Numbered from the stretch's first letter, positions 34,101 to 44,026 are shown. The stretch is DNA of 64,000 nucleotides from Polluticaenibacter yanchengensis (GCA_027854065.1 JAQGEF010000009.1:1-64000), one strand, 5' to 3'. Made by a program: numbers and translations. The notes: generated by a model not told the origin, from the sequence alone.

Positions 34101-34716
34101 CCCGGGCGTATATCCTGTAAAACTGGTCGTAAGAGACCCAAATACCTGTAACCAGGTTGATTCAGTGACGATTAACTTAAATGTGTATGACAAACCAACA
34201 GCAGCGTTTGTTTATACACCAAATCCACCGCAGGAAAATGTATCTACAACATTTGAAAACAGGTCATTGAATGCCACTTCCTATGAATGGATCTTTGGGG
34301 ACGGCGACACTTTAAGGACCACCAGCTATGCCCCTTTCATTCATCCATACAGGAGGACCGGTACATATATCGCCTGTTTAATCGCCTTCAATAACTTTGG
34401 CTGCAGCGATACCGTTTGCCAGGAAATTCAGATTACCGGTACACCGGTAATAGACGTTGTAACTGCATTTACACCAAATAACGACGGTAAAAACGACCTG
34501 GCTAAAGTACTGGCATTCGGGGTACAAAAACTAACCTTTAAAATTTACAATCGCTGGGGGCAATTAATGTTTGAAACCAATGATGACAGGTTTGGATGGG
34601 ATGGCAATTATAAAGGGACCCCGCAACCAATGGACGCCTATGGTTATGTATTGGAAGCAATAATGCAGGATGGACAGAACGTTAAGAAGTCCGGTTCTAT
34701 TACCTTAATACGATAA
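31108..34716 (+). CDS. Giant secreted PKD-domain protein with CHU_C (type B) type IX sorting domain
   Basis: 1202 residues. The signal peptide ends KAQ (about 23). The N-terminal domain begins FEYIENKGQWDSRVHY, typical of large Bacteroidota surface proteins. The middle (about 260-740) has SBBP-type beta-propeller repeats (ANAYAGG/NNIYLASCTRSTNFPTTPGA/DDDAAYV patterns). At least three PKD domains follow (WDFGDGSPQ, WIFGDGSAPVN, WIFGDGDTLRT). The last 85 residues (VTAFTPNNDGKNDLAKV to SGSITLIR) form the CHU_C gliding-motility C-terminal domain, which directs export by the type IX system without the type A TCD. The next gene encodes a PorP/SprF protein, the usual partner of type B substrates. 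A surface adhesin role is inference. Confidence 0.92.
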   Translation: MSNIKSLYFFLLCLSIAFTGKAQNFEYIENKGQWDSRVHYQGSLNSGAFFIQNNGYRVLQYDTSELRLVQNELTGHGSASDNSAVRKLKRMAPGVSPDEKTVSAHAYEVRFAGANGKVWGTPSKTVTGYSNYFIGNDPAKWASNVKSYNMVTYQNMYNGVDVVYYSENGFLKFDIVVKPNVNVGNITMEYNGVDKLSIKNGALVIKTSVSEIKESKPYAYQIINGQRVEVTCNYELYGNTVKYKMGKYDPAAVLVIDPTLIFSTFTGSQSDNWGYTATYDKHGNAYAGGIVFGPNYPTTVGAFQRSFSGGVNTGENGGFDINITKFNSNGTARVYSTFLGGSGNEQPHSLIVDSDDNLIVAGRTTSPSFPNTARYGALGGWDIILTKFNASGTALIGSAIIGGTGDDGVNIRHKYTGGVRMESLARNYGDDARSEVLIDGSNNIYLASCTRSTNFPTTPGAIQSALKGNQDAVVLKFNPNLSANLFSTLIGGSDDDAAYVIALRGNDIYIAGGTVSTDFPGDKSGTVGTTYFGGVCDGFIAKINSTATAILKSAYVGTDGADQVYGIQFDANDNFYVMGTSTGDFPVVNAAFSQAGGKQFVGKMTNTFSNYIFSTVWGTRSSAPNISPIAFLVDKCENMYISGWGGNIGAGPPPFANSGTRGLTVTNDAIQRSTDGSDFYFIVLERDATSILYATYFGQISGTGTPDHVDGGTSRFDADGVVYQAVCANCSSGQFPITPGVIGPTNGSQGCNEAVFKIAFDLSGVRNGVKPTIDNQYGRNWGCVPSTVYFTDTIGMGKQYIWDFGDGSPQITTTTRQTQHTYTVVGDYMVRLITIDETRCFPRDTSYTNIRIRSDRAVLGAVANKLPPCESLQYEFVNQTTIPAGKPVTNNSFTWIFGDGSAPVNAGLNSVTHTYASTGTYDAMLILNDTNFCNAPDTFRLRIRVSDNVKAAIELPAVACAPSTVVFNNISSGGATFLWTFHDGTTSTEEHPAKFYPTPGVYPVKLVVRDPNTCNQVDSVTINLNVYDKPTAAFVYTPNPPQENVSTTFENRSLNATSYEWIFGDGDTLRTTSYAPFIHPYRRTGTYIACLIAFNNFGCSDTVCQEIQITGTPVIDVVTAFTPNNDGKNDLAKVLAFGVQKLTFKIYNRWGQLMFETNDDRFGWDGNYKGTPQPMDAYGYVLEAIMQDGQNVKKSGSITLIR

Positions 34717-34747
34717 ACGAGTTTGGCTTAAAATATGTATATAAAAA

Positions 34748-35770
34748 ATGATGAATAAATTAATTAAATATAAACTAAACATCTGGTCATACATTGCTTT
34801 AATGTTAGTCTCCGGTGCAGCCGGTGCACAAGACTTACATTTTACGCAGTTTATGAACAATCCCCTGCTCACCAATCCTGCCAATACCGGTTTTAATCCG
34901 GATAACGACTATCGTATAGGCGTATCTTACAGAAACCAGTGGCAGAGTTTTCCTGTACCTTATAAAACAATGGCAGCCTGGGGGGATGTACAGCTTATGC
35001 GTGAAAGCATACAAAATGGCTGGATAGGTGTGGGTGGTGTTATTCTAAGAGATGAGGCAGGTGATGGCGGATTAAAAAGTACTAAAATTTACGGTTCGGT
35101 GGCTTATCACCAGGAATTAGGTTTAGGTAGCTTATTATCCTTTGGTGTCAATATGGGGTATGCCAATAAAACAGTTGACTTTCTTAAGTTCAAATGGGAA
35201 AACCAATGGAACGGGAAATTTTTCGACAGTGATGCCGCCATAGGAGAGAATTTCGCTTACTCGCGCATCGGATATTTAGATATCCAGGCCGGGTTGAACT
35301 ACGCCTATTTTGCCAATGACCGGGTCTATTTAAACGCAGGCGCCAGTATCATGCATGTGAACAAACCGCGGGAAAGCTTTTTCCAGAACAGTGCCAATAC
35401 TGTACCGTTCCGTTATACAGGATTTGCCAATGCCAGTATTAAGTTAAACGATTACTGGATTGTGAGTCCCAATGCCTACTATAGTTACCAGGCCAAAGCC
35501 AGTGAATTGGTTGCAGGCGCTATGGCACAGTATAACCTGAGCGGCGATGGTGATTTGCAGTTAATTGGTGGTGCTTATTACCGCGTTGGCGATGCTGCTG
35601 CCGGTATGATTGGTATTGAATGGAATAAAATCAGGGTTTCATTTACCTACGATGCCACAGTGAGCAATGTTCGTAATTATGTACCTGGCGGCGCCATGGA
35701 ATTCTCTATGATTAAATTTGGGTCCTTTAACACCGGTGTTCCGAGAAGTATGCGCTGTCCTACATTTTAA
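34748..35770 (+). CDS. PorP/SprF-family type IX secretion membrane protein
   Basis: 340 residues. The signal peptide ends GAQ (about 27). The family opening DLHFTQFMNNPLLTNPANTGF is followed by a beta-rich barrel with GVSYRNQWQSFPVPYKT, GWIGVGGVILRDEAGDGGLK, LLSFGVNMGYANKTV and LNAGASIMHVNKP, and ends in NTGVPRSMRCPTF. Such proteins sit in the outer membrane and attach or deliver specific type B (CHU_C) substrates, as SprF does for SprB. It lies 31 bp after the giant CHU_C protein, so the pair is probably one operon. Confidence 0.93.
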   Translation: MMNKLIKYKLNIWSYIALMLVSGAAGAQDLHFTQFMNNPLLTNPANTGFNPDNDYRIGVSYRNQWQSFPVPYKTMAAWGDVQLMRESIQNGWIGVGGVILRDEAGDGGLKSTKIYGSVAYHQELGLGSLLSFGVNMGYANKTVDFLKFKWENQWNGKFFDSDAAIGENFAYSRIGYLDIQAGLNYAYFANDRVYLNAGASIMHVNKPRESFFQNSANTVPFRYTGFANASIKLNDYWIVSPNAYYSYQAKASELVAGAMAQYNLSGDGDLQLIGGAYYRVGDAAAGMIGIEWNKIRVSFTYDATVSNVRNYVPGGAMEFSMIKFGSFNTGVPRSMRCPTF

Positions 35771-35793
35771 TAATATAATATTTAATCTTACTT

Positions 35794-35840
35794 AAAAGGG
35801 GAAAACATTGACTGACAGGTCATTGTTTTCCCCTTTTTTT
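35794..35840 (+). terminator. Terminator after the PorP/SprF-like gene
   Basis: Stem AAAAGGGGAAAACA / TGTTTTCCCCTTTT around a 16-nt loop, then T residues. The rest of the 438-bp spacer (35841-36154) holds no ORF or clear repeat. Confidence 0.8.
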
Positions 35841-36154
35841 ATGACATATCTTCACTTCGTCATCGATATTTTTACATTTTGCCCCAGTGTCTTTAATTTG
35901 AACTTTGGCTTTTAAGCCTTAACCGGATAAAGCAATTATCAACAAAATCCCGATGCTACATTAATCCGTAGATAATCACAGATAAATTTTAAAAAATCAG
36001 CATTAATCAGCGACTGAATGACACAGCGTAATCAGGGGGAAATATTCGATCTTATATATTATGACACTGAAAGTTTAATGTCAAAACAAATACAGTCATG
36101 ATAACCAAAAGTTGCATTTGTCATCCAGCAATCCATTCATGACAAATAACCAAT

Positions 36155-36183
36155 AAAAAAGGCCAACCATTTAATGGTTGACC
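36155..36183 (-). terminator. Terminator of the gld operon
   Basis: On the minus strand GGTCAACCAT pairs with ATGGTTGGCC (one G-T) around TAA, followed by six T residues. Located 26 bp after the gldN stop. Confidence 0.8.
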
Positions 36184-36208
36184 TCTTTAAAAAATTTATG
36201 AATATCTA

Positions 36209-37231
36209 TTAATATTCCCAAACATCCTGCTCCCAGTTGAAGATAGACTCTTTGATATCCTCACCAGCCCATAAACGGTGGATAGGATCCTTAATCATCG
36301 CTTTCAGGTTCAGATTATTAGGATTATTTAAAGTAGATTTATAAATCGTACCGGAATAATAACGTGTTTCAAAAATCTCTTCCCAACTCATACGAGCTGC
36401 CATATTTTTTGGATTGTACGCCTCATATGTAGCGAGGTGTGGACGAGCTTCAGGATAATAAATCCAGAACATCGGCATCACAGTTGACTGACCGGCAACC
36501 TCTTTAGACATTAAAGGTGCAATACCTAAAGTACGGAAATGCATTCTTGATGTTTCACGGTCAAAAATTACTTCTTCCTTAATACGGTAAGCGACAATCT
36601 TATTAACATTAAACTCTTCTGTAATAGAAACAGACTTCATGATACCTTTTTCACCAGTTGGATCAAGATCTAAATCAGGAACTTCAATCGTTGAAGAAAC
36701 TGTACCCAGAGTTGCAGCCACCTGGCCAATATTTAATGGTGTTGTAAAACGATCATTAACCGCATCAAAAGCTGTTACATCACCATTTTTAATCAAACCC
36801 ATCATGATATAGAAAAAGTTCTCACTTCCTTTATCGTTTTCACCGTCATAACGGAAAATGGTGTTCATTTTCTCCGCGGTATAAACATCTTTCCATAAGA
36901 TTTGTTTATATACCTGATCATCAATGCGGATATTATCATAAGGCAATGATATCTTCAAATCAACCAATTCTCCTACAACAGTAGTATTCGGACGTTTTGA
37001 TTCCAAAACCGATGGAGTCAAACCAGCACGTGTTACAGAATCCTGGTACTCCGGAGATTGAGTTGGATCTGGCGGAGGCGGAGGTGCTTCCACTGCAGGT
37101 GTTGCAGCGGCTTTTTTAGTATTTGTCTTTTTAGCAGATGCTTTTTTTCTGCCTTTTTGAGCGAAAGCATCTGTATTAAAGCATACTAATGAAGCCAAAG
37201 CCAACGCCGATAAACTTACTACACGTTTCAT
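36209..37231 (-). CDS. gldN: Type IX secretion/gliding protein GldN (PorN)
   Basis: Periplasmic ring component that works with GldK at the outer membrane. The start is put at ATG 37231, where MKRVVSLSALALASLVCFNTDAFAQ forms a clean signal peptide. An in-frame ATG 12 bp upstream is possible. After a Lys/Ala/Pro-rich linker comes the GldN domain (DDQVYKQILWKDVYTAEKMN, FWIYYPEARPHLATYEAYNPKN, WEEIFETRYYSGTIYKSTL). It is the last gene of gldKLMN and no gldO paralogue follows. Confidence 0.93.
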   Translation of the reverse strand: MKRVVSLSALALASLVCFNTDAFAQKGRKKASAKKTNTKKAAATPAVEAPPPPPDPTQSPEYQDSVTRAGLTPSVLESKRPNTTVVGELVDLKISLPYDNIRIDDQVYKQILWKDVYTAEKMNTIFRYDGENDKGSENFFYIMMGLIKNGDVTAFDAVNDRFTTPLNIGQVAATLGTVSSTIEVPDLDLDPTGEKGIMKSVSITEEFNVNKIVAYRIKEEVIFDRETSRMHFRTLGIAPLMSKEVAGQSTVMPMFWIYYPEARPHLATYEAYNPKNMAARMSWEEIFETRYYSGTIYKSTLNNPNNLNLKAMIKDPIHRLWAGEDIKESIFNWEQDVWEY

Positions 37232-37258
37232 ATTCACGTACATTTAATATAATACAAA

Positions 37259-38776
37259 TTACTGTAATTGATAAAATAAATCGCCTAATTTATAGTTACT
37301 TCCATCAGGTCCTTTAGCTATGATATTAGTGATACCGATCGCAGAACCAGGTTTAGCCGATTGTATGATAGCATTACCTGCAAATGACGGTCCAGTTATA
37401 GTAGACTCTCTTGGTTCACCATTAATAATACCACCAATTGTATAGCTAACTATGGTAAAACCTGCCTGGAATTCAGAATCATCCAATATTGCACGTAAAC
37501 CACCCATTGCTTTAAATTGGGCACTTGAAACCTTTCCTGATTTTAAGGTACCCACAATTGGAGTCGGAGGAGGTAACTTTTTACAACGGATCGGGAAAGA
37601 ATAAGTTTTTCCATCACCGGATATTGTAATTGTACCTTCACCTGCACTTGACACTTTTGCAATATAATTATCACCGCCAGACTTAGTTAAAGTACCTTTA
37701 TTAAAAGACACTCTCATATTTTCGGCTTTGATGCTACCGGCAGAAATTGTAACCGGGTTATCAACACCTAAGTACATTACATTCATCTTACTTAAGAAGA
37801 TAGAAGCACCAGAAGGAGTACCTACTGTGTATTTCACCTGAGTTGTTTTACTCAATTCTTTACCAGTATTAGGATCTTTAAATGCTACTGTAACATTGAT
37901 CGATCTTTCACCACCACCGTTTGCATTTTCTTCATATTCAGCAAAACCCTGCGCATTTAACGGGCGCACTGCACCATTAATTGTTACAACCGGTTTGCTT
38001 TGAGAACTGAATGTACCTAAACCTGCTCTGATCTTTAATGGTTGTCCAGGTAATAAATACTCACTGTTCTGACTTACTAAAGCTTCAAACTGATCGTAAA
38101 CTACCTCAACTTTACCAATATGATTTAACGCTTCCTCTGCTGCCTGGTTACCGGCACGTTTCACATCATTCTGAAACTTACTTAATAACGTAATAGCTGC
38201 AATAGTTGGTGTCATGTGGAAATAAGAAACTGTCCAATCTCTTATTTGTCCATCCTGACCCTTTTGAGGCTCGATGTTAAATTTAATTTTGTTTTTTACT
38301 TTCTCTCTTTCTTTTTCAGGAAAGATATTGATCAGGTCTGTCTGAAATTTTTCAAGTTCAGCTTTCAACTTAGGACCTTCTCCTTTAGTTCCGAAAAAAC
38401 GGGTTGGTGCATCTAAATCATCTTCTTTAAATACCTCTACGCCATCTTTTACTGTTAAGCCAGATTCTTTTTTAAGCTCTTGCTTTAAGTTTTCAATATA
38501 AGCAGCTACTTTATCAGAAACTGCTATTGACTGGTCCGCAAACGGTTTCCAGATTGCAGCCTGATCTCTATTCGCACCTTCTTTCATAGCAGCGTCTAAA
38601 GCGCTCTGAATTGTTTTATTCGATTGGTTAATAATACCATTTGATTGAACTAAGCTATTATCAACCACTTTAAATGCCTGCAAGATTTCTCCAGATACAT
38701 TCAATGCTAACATTGCTGTTAATACAATGTACATGAAGTTAATCATCTTCTGCCTGGGCTCTTTAGGTAAAGACAT
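37259..38776 (-). CDS. gldM: Type IX secretion motor-associated protein GldM (PorM)
   Basis: 505 residues. One inner membrane segment near the N-terminus (PRQKMINFMYIVLTAMLALNVSGEILQAF, about 10-35) and a long periplasmic part of four domains: a helical D1 followed by beta-rich D2-D4 (LVSQNSEYLLPGQPLKIRAGLGTF, VNVMYLGVDNPVTISAG-like block). GldM transmits torque or energy from GldL to the outer-membrane ring. It is separated from gldN by only 15-27 bp, so they are co-transcribed. Confidence 0.95.
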   Translation of the reverse strand: MSLPKEPRQKMINFMYIVLTAMLALNVSGEILQAFKVVDNSLVQSNGIINQSNKTIQSALDAAMKEGANRDQAAIWKPFADQSIAVSDKVAAYIENLKQELKKESGLTVKDGVEVFKEDDLDAPTRFFGTKGEGPKLKAELEKFQTDLINIFPEKEREKVKNKIKFNIEPQKGQDGQIRDWTVSYFHMTPTIAAITLLSKFQNDVKRAGNQAAEEALNHIGKVEVVYDQFEALVSQNSEYLLPGQPLKIRAGLGTFSSQSKPVVTINGAVRPLNAQGFAEYEENANGGGERSINVTVAFKDPNTGKELSKTTQVKYTVGTPSGASIFLSKMNVMYLGVDNPVTISAGSIKAENMRVSFNKGTLTKSGGDNYIAKVSSAGEGTITISGDGKTYSFPIRCKKLPPPTPIVGTLKSGKVSSAQFKAMGGLRAILDDSEFQAGFTIVSYTIGGIINGEPRESTITGPSFAGNAIIQSAKPGSAIGITNIIAKGPDGSNYKLGDLFYQLQ

Positions 38777-38864
38777 TAATTAATTCTTTTATTTATTTAA
38801 TAATAAATTTTTCTCTTCAATTAGTTTGGTGCGATGGCACATTTCAAAATAATCTATTGAAAGA

Positions 38865-39470
38865 TTATCCGCGAACCTGCATTGCACTTAACATATTACC
38901 ATAAACAGTGTTTAAGCTGCTTAAGTTTTTACCTAAAGCGGCAAATTGTTCCTGCGCTTTTTTAGCATCTTCAACGCTGGCCTGGATAGCAGTACTTGCT
39001 GCAGCGATACCGTTTAGAGCGATGGCACTTTTACCTACTGACTCCTGAATTTGATTGAATGCAGCAGTAGCAGATTTTGCACTTGCACTGAAATCACCTG
39101 TCGCTTTTACTACATCACCAATTTCGCCTAATTTATCTACTGAAGATCCTAATTTAGCAAAACCAGCGCTTAATTTTTGTAAGCTGGTTGGAGTAATATC
39201 AGCTTCTTGTAACATTTTGTCTAAAGACTGTAATGCAGGATTACCTGTAGCCACTACTGTAGGTGCCGCAGATCCGTGATCTGATGATGGTGGTGGTATA
39301 AAAGCATATACCAAGAAAATTAATGCTTCAGTAGTTAAACCTACTTTTAAGGCTAAATCTGCCCAAGATAAGTGTAAGATTTTAGCCATGGTACCAAAAA
39401 TTACCACAGATGCACCTAAACACACGAAAATGTTTAATAAAACTTCTGTTTTTCTGCTAACGCCTGCCAT
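38865..39470 (-). CDS. gldL: Type IX secretion proton-driven motor protein GldL (PorL)
   Basis: 201 residues with two membrane segments at about 10-32 and 40-58. The charged residues of the motor channel are visible: Lys30 in GTMAKILHL and Glu48 in LTTEALIFLVYAF, equivalent to the Lys and Glu studied in F. johnsoniae GldL. The cytoplasmic remainder is helical (SAKSATAAFNQIQESVGKSAIAL). GldL5-GldM2 forms the rotary motor that energises secretion and gliding. Confidence 0.94.
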   Translation of the reverse strand: MAGVSRKTEVLLNIFVCLGASVVIFGTMAKILHLSWADLALKVGLTTEALIFLVYAFIPPPSSDHGSAAPTVVATGNPALQSLDKMLQEADITPTSLQKLSAGFAKLGSSVDKLGEIGDVVKATGDFSASAKSATAAFNQIQESVGKSAIALNGIAAASTAIQASVEDAKKAQEQFAALGKNLSSLNTVYGNMLSAMQVRG

Positions 39471-39563
39471 AGTTTTGTTTTTGAAATGTACTTTTTTTGT
39501 TTTTGTTTTTTGTTTTATTCAATATCGAGGTCTGATCTTTATCCTCAGTATTTTCTTTTTTGA

Positions 39564-40853
39564 TTATCTTCTGGTTCCCTCTCCGAATGTTGGAATATCA
39601 ATTACAGTTCTGAAACCGATATAGGATTTTGCTGAATCCTGGTATTCATAGGTCCTTGTACTGTTTTTAAGGAAATAGCCGATATCCTTCCAGCTACCGC
39701 CACGTAATACTTTACGTTTCATTCTTGGAGGGTCGCTATCTTTTGCATTATAACGGATATCCGGGTTCATATCATGTTGGAAAGTATAAGCACCTTCATA
39801 ATATAAAGAACCTGTCCATTCTGCTACATTACCGGCCATATTATACAAACCGTAATCGTTCGGCCAGTAAGCATCCGCTCTTACAGTGTAAAAACCACCA
39901 TCTTCCGGATAGTTACCTCTTCCTGGTTTAAAGTTAGCCAGTAAGCAACCCTTTTGGTTTCTTATGTACATACCGCCCCAAGGATAAGGCATTTGAGAAC
40001 GGCCGCCTCTTGCAGCATATTCCCACTGTGCTTCTGTTGGCAAATAGAAATCAGACTCTGATGCAAAACCCTTTTTAACCAGGTATGCGTTCTGATAAAC
40101 AGATTTCCAGTTACAGAAAGCGTTTGCCTGTTTCCAGCTAACACCTACCACAGGATAGCTGCCAAATGCCGGGTGGTAAAAATATTTTTTAGCCATTGGC
40201 TCATTGTAGCTGTAAGAGAAATCTCTCATCCATACCAGCGTATCAGGATAAATTTTCACAGAATCCTTTACAATGAACTTACTTCTGGCAATGCCTTTGT
40301 TTTCAACTTTAGCAGCTTCCTTCAGATCATAGTACTCAATTTTGTAAACGATTTTTTCAGGATCGATATCTTTTCTACCATAAATCCTGTCAGGAACCGG
40401 TACGATCATCTGGTCCAAACGCTCAATAATAGAATTATCACTCCATTTAATGGTTGCTGTTTTAGTCCAGTCCACATAATCTTCGCCACTCACTTGTTTT
40501 ACATAAGGAGCACCTAAAATTTTTGCAGCTATAGAGTCACGTGTCCAGTTCACGAACTGACGATACTGGTTATTGGTAACCTCTGTCTGGTCCATGAAAA
40601 AGCCCGTAATGGATACTTGCTTGTTTTTTGCAGTTAGTGAAGATGTCAAATCCTCATCACTAGGGCCCATGTGAAAAGTCCCGGAAGGAATCTGAACCAT
40701 CCCAAGTGGTCTCTTAGGATTTATTTTTGCAGCGTTAGCGACACCATGTACCTGACCGTCATCAGGTAAACGCCCCTTACTACCGCTTTTGCAGCTACTT
40801 AAAGCAATAATTGCTGCGCCAAAAATTGTTACGTGAATGAAAGATTTTTTCAT
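39564..40853 (-). CDS. gldK: Type IX secretion lipoprotein GldK (PorK)
   Basis: First gene of the operon. I place the start at ATG 40853, giving the lipoprotein signal MKKSFIHVTIFGAAIIALSSC with Cys21. The in-frame ATG at 40931 lies upstream of the TACCTTTG promoter box and is rejected. The body is SUMF1/FGE-like (GTFHMGPSDEDLTSS, FFMDQTEVTNNQYRQF, YPVVGVSWKQANAFCNW, YLPTEAQWEYAARGG, YGLYNMAGNVAEWTGS, LRGGSWKDIGYFLKN). GldK and GldN form the periplasmic ring under the outer membrane. Confidence 0.94.
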   Translation of the reverse strand: MKKSFIHVTIFGAAIIALSSCKSGSKGRLPDDGQVHGVANAAKINPKRPLGMVQIPSGTFHMGPSDEDLTSSLTAKNKQVSITGFFMDQTEVTNNQYRQFVNWTRDSIAAKILGAPYVKQVSGEDYVDWTKTATIKWSDNSIIERLDQMIVPVPDRIYGRKDIDPEKIVYKIEYYDLKEAAKVENKGIARSKFIVKDSVKIYPDTLVWMRDFSYSYNEPMAKKYFYHPAFGSYPVVGVSWKQANAFCNWKSVYQNAYLVKKGFASESDFYLPTEAQWEYAARGGRSQMPYPWGGMYIRNQKGCLLANFKPGRGNYPEDGGFYTVRADAYWPNDYGLYNMAGNVAEWTGSLYYEGAYTFQHDMNPDIRYNAKDSDPPRMKRKVLRGGSWKDIGYFLKNSTRTYEYQDSAKSYIGFRTVIDIPTFGEGTRR

Positions 40854-40883
40854 TATATTACTAGTACTATTAAAAATTGTTAT

Positions 40884-40891
40884 CAAAGGTA
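40884..40891 (-). promoter_or_regulatory. -7 box of the gldKLMN operon
   Basis: The minus strand reads TACCTTTG, 31 bp before the gldK ATG at 40853. The 318-bp spacer behind it (to 41171) is very AT-rich, with a T-run at 41036-41047, and has no ORF or repeat. Confidence 0.55.
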
Positions 40892-41171
40892 TGTAAAATA
40901 GAATAAAATTATAAACTTCTCTCTTACTCAAGCAATCATCAAAGCTACAAATTCACTTTCCACTTTTCTATTTCATTTTACAAAACTTTGTAGAATACTT
41001 TTAAACGTCAAAATTGCTACCAAATTGTTATAATTTGTTTTTTTTTTCTGAAAACGATGCCGAAAATACTATTTAAGGCTTATTTAACACTTTATCAAAA
41101 TAAAAAAATTGCAAATAAATTAAAATAATTCAACAATATTACAAATTAAGGCAATTATTTTTTGAAATATT

Positions 41172-43241
41172 TCAACTAAAATACCTATTTATTTCACTAA
41201 AATGAAATATTGTTGACATGCATTCCCTGTCATTACACAAATTTATTTCATATAAAGGCTTTTCATCCATTTGAACTTTCTCATAATTTGGCTTAACGAT
41301 ATTATTTTCAATTAGTTTTATATAAACATTAGGATTCAAATATCCGATAACCTCCTTCAAATCAATTGGTGCCGTCTGACCCGATATTTTAGCCACATAT
41401 ATATTATTTTTATTTATTTGATAGCCCAGCGCCCAGTTGGAAAAGGAAGTAGGATATTTTTCCAGGAGGTGTTTTATGCTTGTTAACATTTTATCAACTT
41501 TTAAAAAATGAGGGTTTTCCACCTCCAGATTTTTGGCCAATTGCATGCTCAAAAGCATCATACTATTGCCACTGGCGGTAGCACCGTCATAAAATTCCTG
41601 TTTTCTTACCACCAGGTCACGCTGCCTTTTTGGGGTAAAATAGAAATATGGCGACTCTGTATCCGCAAATTCTGAATCGACTAAAGCGAAACAATTTTCA
41701 ATAACAGTATCCCAGCTATTTAATCCCGTCACTCCCTTTAAGTTCAGTAAAGCATACAGGTATTGCGAGATATCTTCCAGGTTGGCTTCGTTAGCCGCCT
41801 TACCCTCTTTGTAGTTATGAAAATAGCTGCCATCCGCCTGTTTCATATTCGCCTCTATAAAAGCAATACAACGCTTTGACATTTCCAGCGCATTTTCGTC
41901 CTCCAAAGCACGGAACACTTTTACTAAAGCAGTGGCCATCATCGCATTCCAGCCCAACAGTTTTTTATCATCTAACAACGGCCTGATCCTTTGTTTCCTC
42001 TTTTCCAGTAACAAGGTTTTACAATATTCCAGCCTGCCCTTTACCATTGCTATATCCAGACCGCTATTGCTACTAAACGACTCAATATCATCATTACACC
42101 ATAAAATATTAGTATGCTCCCAGTTACCGTTCTTACTTATATTATAATACCTGCAGAACAAATCCAGGCTTTCCCTGTCTGAGATTTCCTTTTCTAATTC
42201 TTCATAGGTCCAGGTATAATATTTCCCCTCTTCCCCCTCACTATCAGCATCTAAAGCACTAAAAAAGCCACCATCGCCGTCTAACCAGTTATTCTTTACA
42301 AAACCAACGGTCTGCTCTATTACCACTTTATACCGCTCATACCTGGTCAATTGGTAAGCCTCACTCAACAGGCCCAGCAGCAAAGCATTGTCATACAACA
42401 TCTTCTCAAAATGTGGCACAATCCACCTGCTATCTGTGCTATACCGGGCAAATCCTCCTTCCAGCTGGTCATAAATACCGCCATTTATCAACTGATCAAT
42501 ACTCAGAACCACAAAATCCCTCACTTCATCACTAACAGCCACTCCTTCTTTATTTATAGACTTGTATAATAGCCTCAACAAAAACATTAAACTATAAGTC
42601 TGGGGGAATTTCGGTGCCCCGCCAAACCCGCCGCAAACCTTATCAGCCTGTTTCATTAAAGCATCTGTAATTTTCCGGATCGTATCTTCATAATTATCCT
42701 CATCATTTTTCAGGTTGTATATTTTAGATACACTGCCCACCTGTTCCAACAGGTTATTCGCCTGTGCTATTACATCGTCCTGCTTATTCTCCCAGGCATC
42801 CTGCACAGCATGCAGAATATCTTTCCAGCTACTCCTGTTGTAAGCCCTCTCCGGCGGAAAGTAAGTACCGCCAAAAAATGGTTTCCCGTCAGGAGTCAGA
42901 AAACAGTTTAATGGCCAGCCCCCGCTCCCGCTCATCGTCTGCACCGCATCCATATATATCATATCCAGGTCCGGGCGCTCCTCGCGGTCTATTTTTATAT
43001 TCACAAATAAAGCATTCATCAAGGCCGCTGTTTCTGCATCTTCAAAGCTTTCCCGCTCCATTACATGGCACCAGTGACAGGCAGAATAACCAATACTTAC
43101 CAGTATCACTTTATTCTCTGCCTTCGCTTTGGTCAGAGCTTCATCCCCCCAGGCATGCCAGTCAACCGGGTTATAAGCATGCTGTAAAAGATAGGGGCTT
43201 GTCTCATTTATAAGTTTATTGGGCGTTTTGTTTATATCCAT
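41172..43241 (-). CDS. Thioredoxin-domain protein of the DUF255/YyaL (SPATA20-like) family
   Basis: 689 residues. The N-terminal thioredoxin-like domain has [17 protein letters not shown] (Cys55, Cys58), preceded by [19 protein letters not shown], the signature opening of the family. The large C-terminal part is an alpha/alpha toroid like glycosidases ([57 protein letters not shown]). Human SPATA20 belongs here, but no reaction is established. The gene is monocistronic and divergent from a DUF481 gene. Confidence 0.9.
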   Translation of the reverse strand: MDINKTPNKLINETSPYLLQHAYNPVDWHAWGDEALTKAKAENKVILVSIGYSACHWCHVMERESFEDAETAALMNALFVNIKIDREERPDLDMIYMDAVQTMSGSGGWPLNCFLTPDGKPFFGGTYFPPERAYNRSSWKDILHAVQDAWENKQDDVIAQANNLLEQVGSVSKIYNLKNDEDNYEDTIRKITDALMKQADKVCGGFGGAPKFPQTYSLMFLLRLLYKSINKEGVAVSDEVRDFVVLSIDQLINGGIYDQLEGGFARYSTDSRWIVPHFEKMLYDNALLLGLLSEAYQLTRYERYKVVIEQTVGFVKNNWLDGDGGFFSALDADSEGEEGKYYTWTYEELEKEISDRESLDLFCRYYNISKNGNWEHTNILWCNDDIESFSSNSGLDIAMVKGRLEYCKTLLLEKRKQRIRPLLDDKKLLGWNAMMATALVKVFRALEDENALEMSKRCIAFIEANMKQADGSYFHNYKEGKAANEANLEDISQYLYALLNLKGVTGLNSWDTVIENCFALVDSEFADTESPYFYFTPKRQRDLVVRKQEFYDGATASGNSMMLLSMQLAKNLEVENPHFLKVDKMLTSIKHLLEKYPTSFSNWALGYQINKNNIYVAKISGQTAPIDLKEVIGYLNPNVYIKLIENNIVKPNYEKVQMDEKPLYEINLCNDRECMSTIFHFSEINRYFS

Positions 43242-43282
43242 AAAATTATTTTATTTGTACCGAATCAAAAATTAAGAGGGGA

Positions 43283-44026
43283 ATGTCTAAGTTAAAAATA
43301 ATTGTAAGCCTGATCACTTTTTTAGCCCATACAATGTTTGCATATGCACAATTTAACGATTCTACCCACCATTACATCAAATATAGTACTACAGGCATTG
43401 TCAATAAGACAAATTCTGCCAACTCATTTGTATTAAGCAACGCGTTACGATACTCCCTCAAAAAAAACAGGACTGCCCTCAACAGCAATAACAGCTGGGT
43501 GTATGGCATCCAAAAGAAATTAGTCACTAATAATGATTTCAACTCCACACTGGATTTCAACATTCTGCACAAAGACTCTTCAGCATTTTATTACTGGGGT
43601 TTACTTAATTATGATATTAGTACCTCACTCAACATCAATAGCCGCATTCAATCCGGGTTGGGCGTCGCATACAGTTTCATTGATAATAATAACTGGTTCG
43701 TGAACCTTAGCACAGGCTTTTTATACGAACACAGCAATATTCAGAATACTGATGATATCAAGACCCAATACAGCACCACCCGTCTTTCTGCCCGGTTTCG
43801 ATACCGGCTAGCTTTAAGCAGTAATATTGTGCTGGACGGTACCCATTTTTACCAGCCATCTTTGCAGTACAGCAATGATTATATCATTAAATCCATAAAC
43901 ACACTTACCGTAAAAGTGCGAAAATGGTTAGGGGTTACAGCAGCAGCTAATTACAATAAAATCAGCTACACCAATCGTGAAAACCTGATTATCACATTCG
44001 GTTTCACTGCTGAAGACTTCTTTTAA
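43283..44026 (+). CDS. DUF481-type outer membrane beta-barrel protein
   Basis: 247 residues. Signal peptide to about Ala22 (AHTMFAYA), then alternating strands with aromatic girdles and the form GLGVAYSFIDNNNWFVNLSTGFLYEHSN, typical of the DUF481 (YdiY-like, salt-induced) barrels. Ends in FGFTAEDFF, with a C-terminal Phe as for BAM-assembled barrels. Function unknown. Confidence 0.7.
   Translation: MSKLKIIVSLITFLAHTMFAYAQFNDSTHHYIKYSTTGIVNKTNSANSFVLSNALRYSLKKNRTALNSNNSWVYGIQKKLVTNNDFNSTLDFNILHKDSSAFYYWGLLNYDISTSLNINSRIQSGLGVAYSFIDNNNWFVNLSTGFLYEHSNIQNTDDIKTQYSTTRLSARFRYRLALSSNIVLDGTHFYQPSLQYSNDYIIKSINTLTVKVRKWLGVTAAANYNKISYTNRENLIITFGFTAEDFF

Noticed and set aside
40854..40931. Longer GldK with an ATG at 40931
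   Set aside because: It would start upstream of the TACCTTTG promoter box and hide the lipoprotein signal beginning at 40853.
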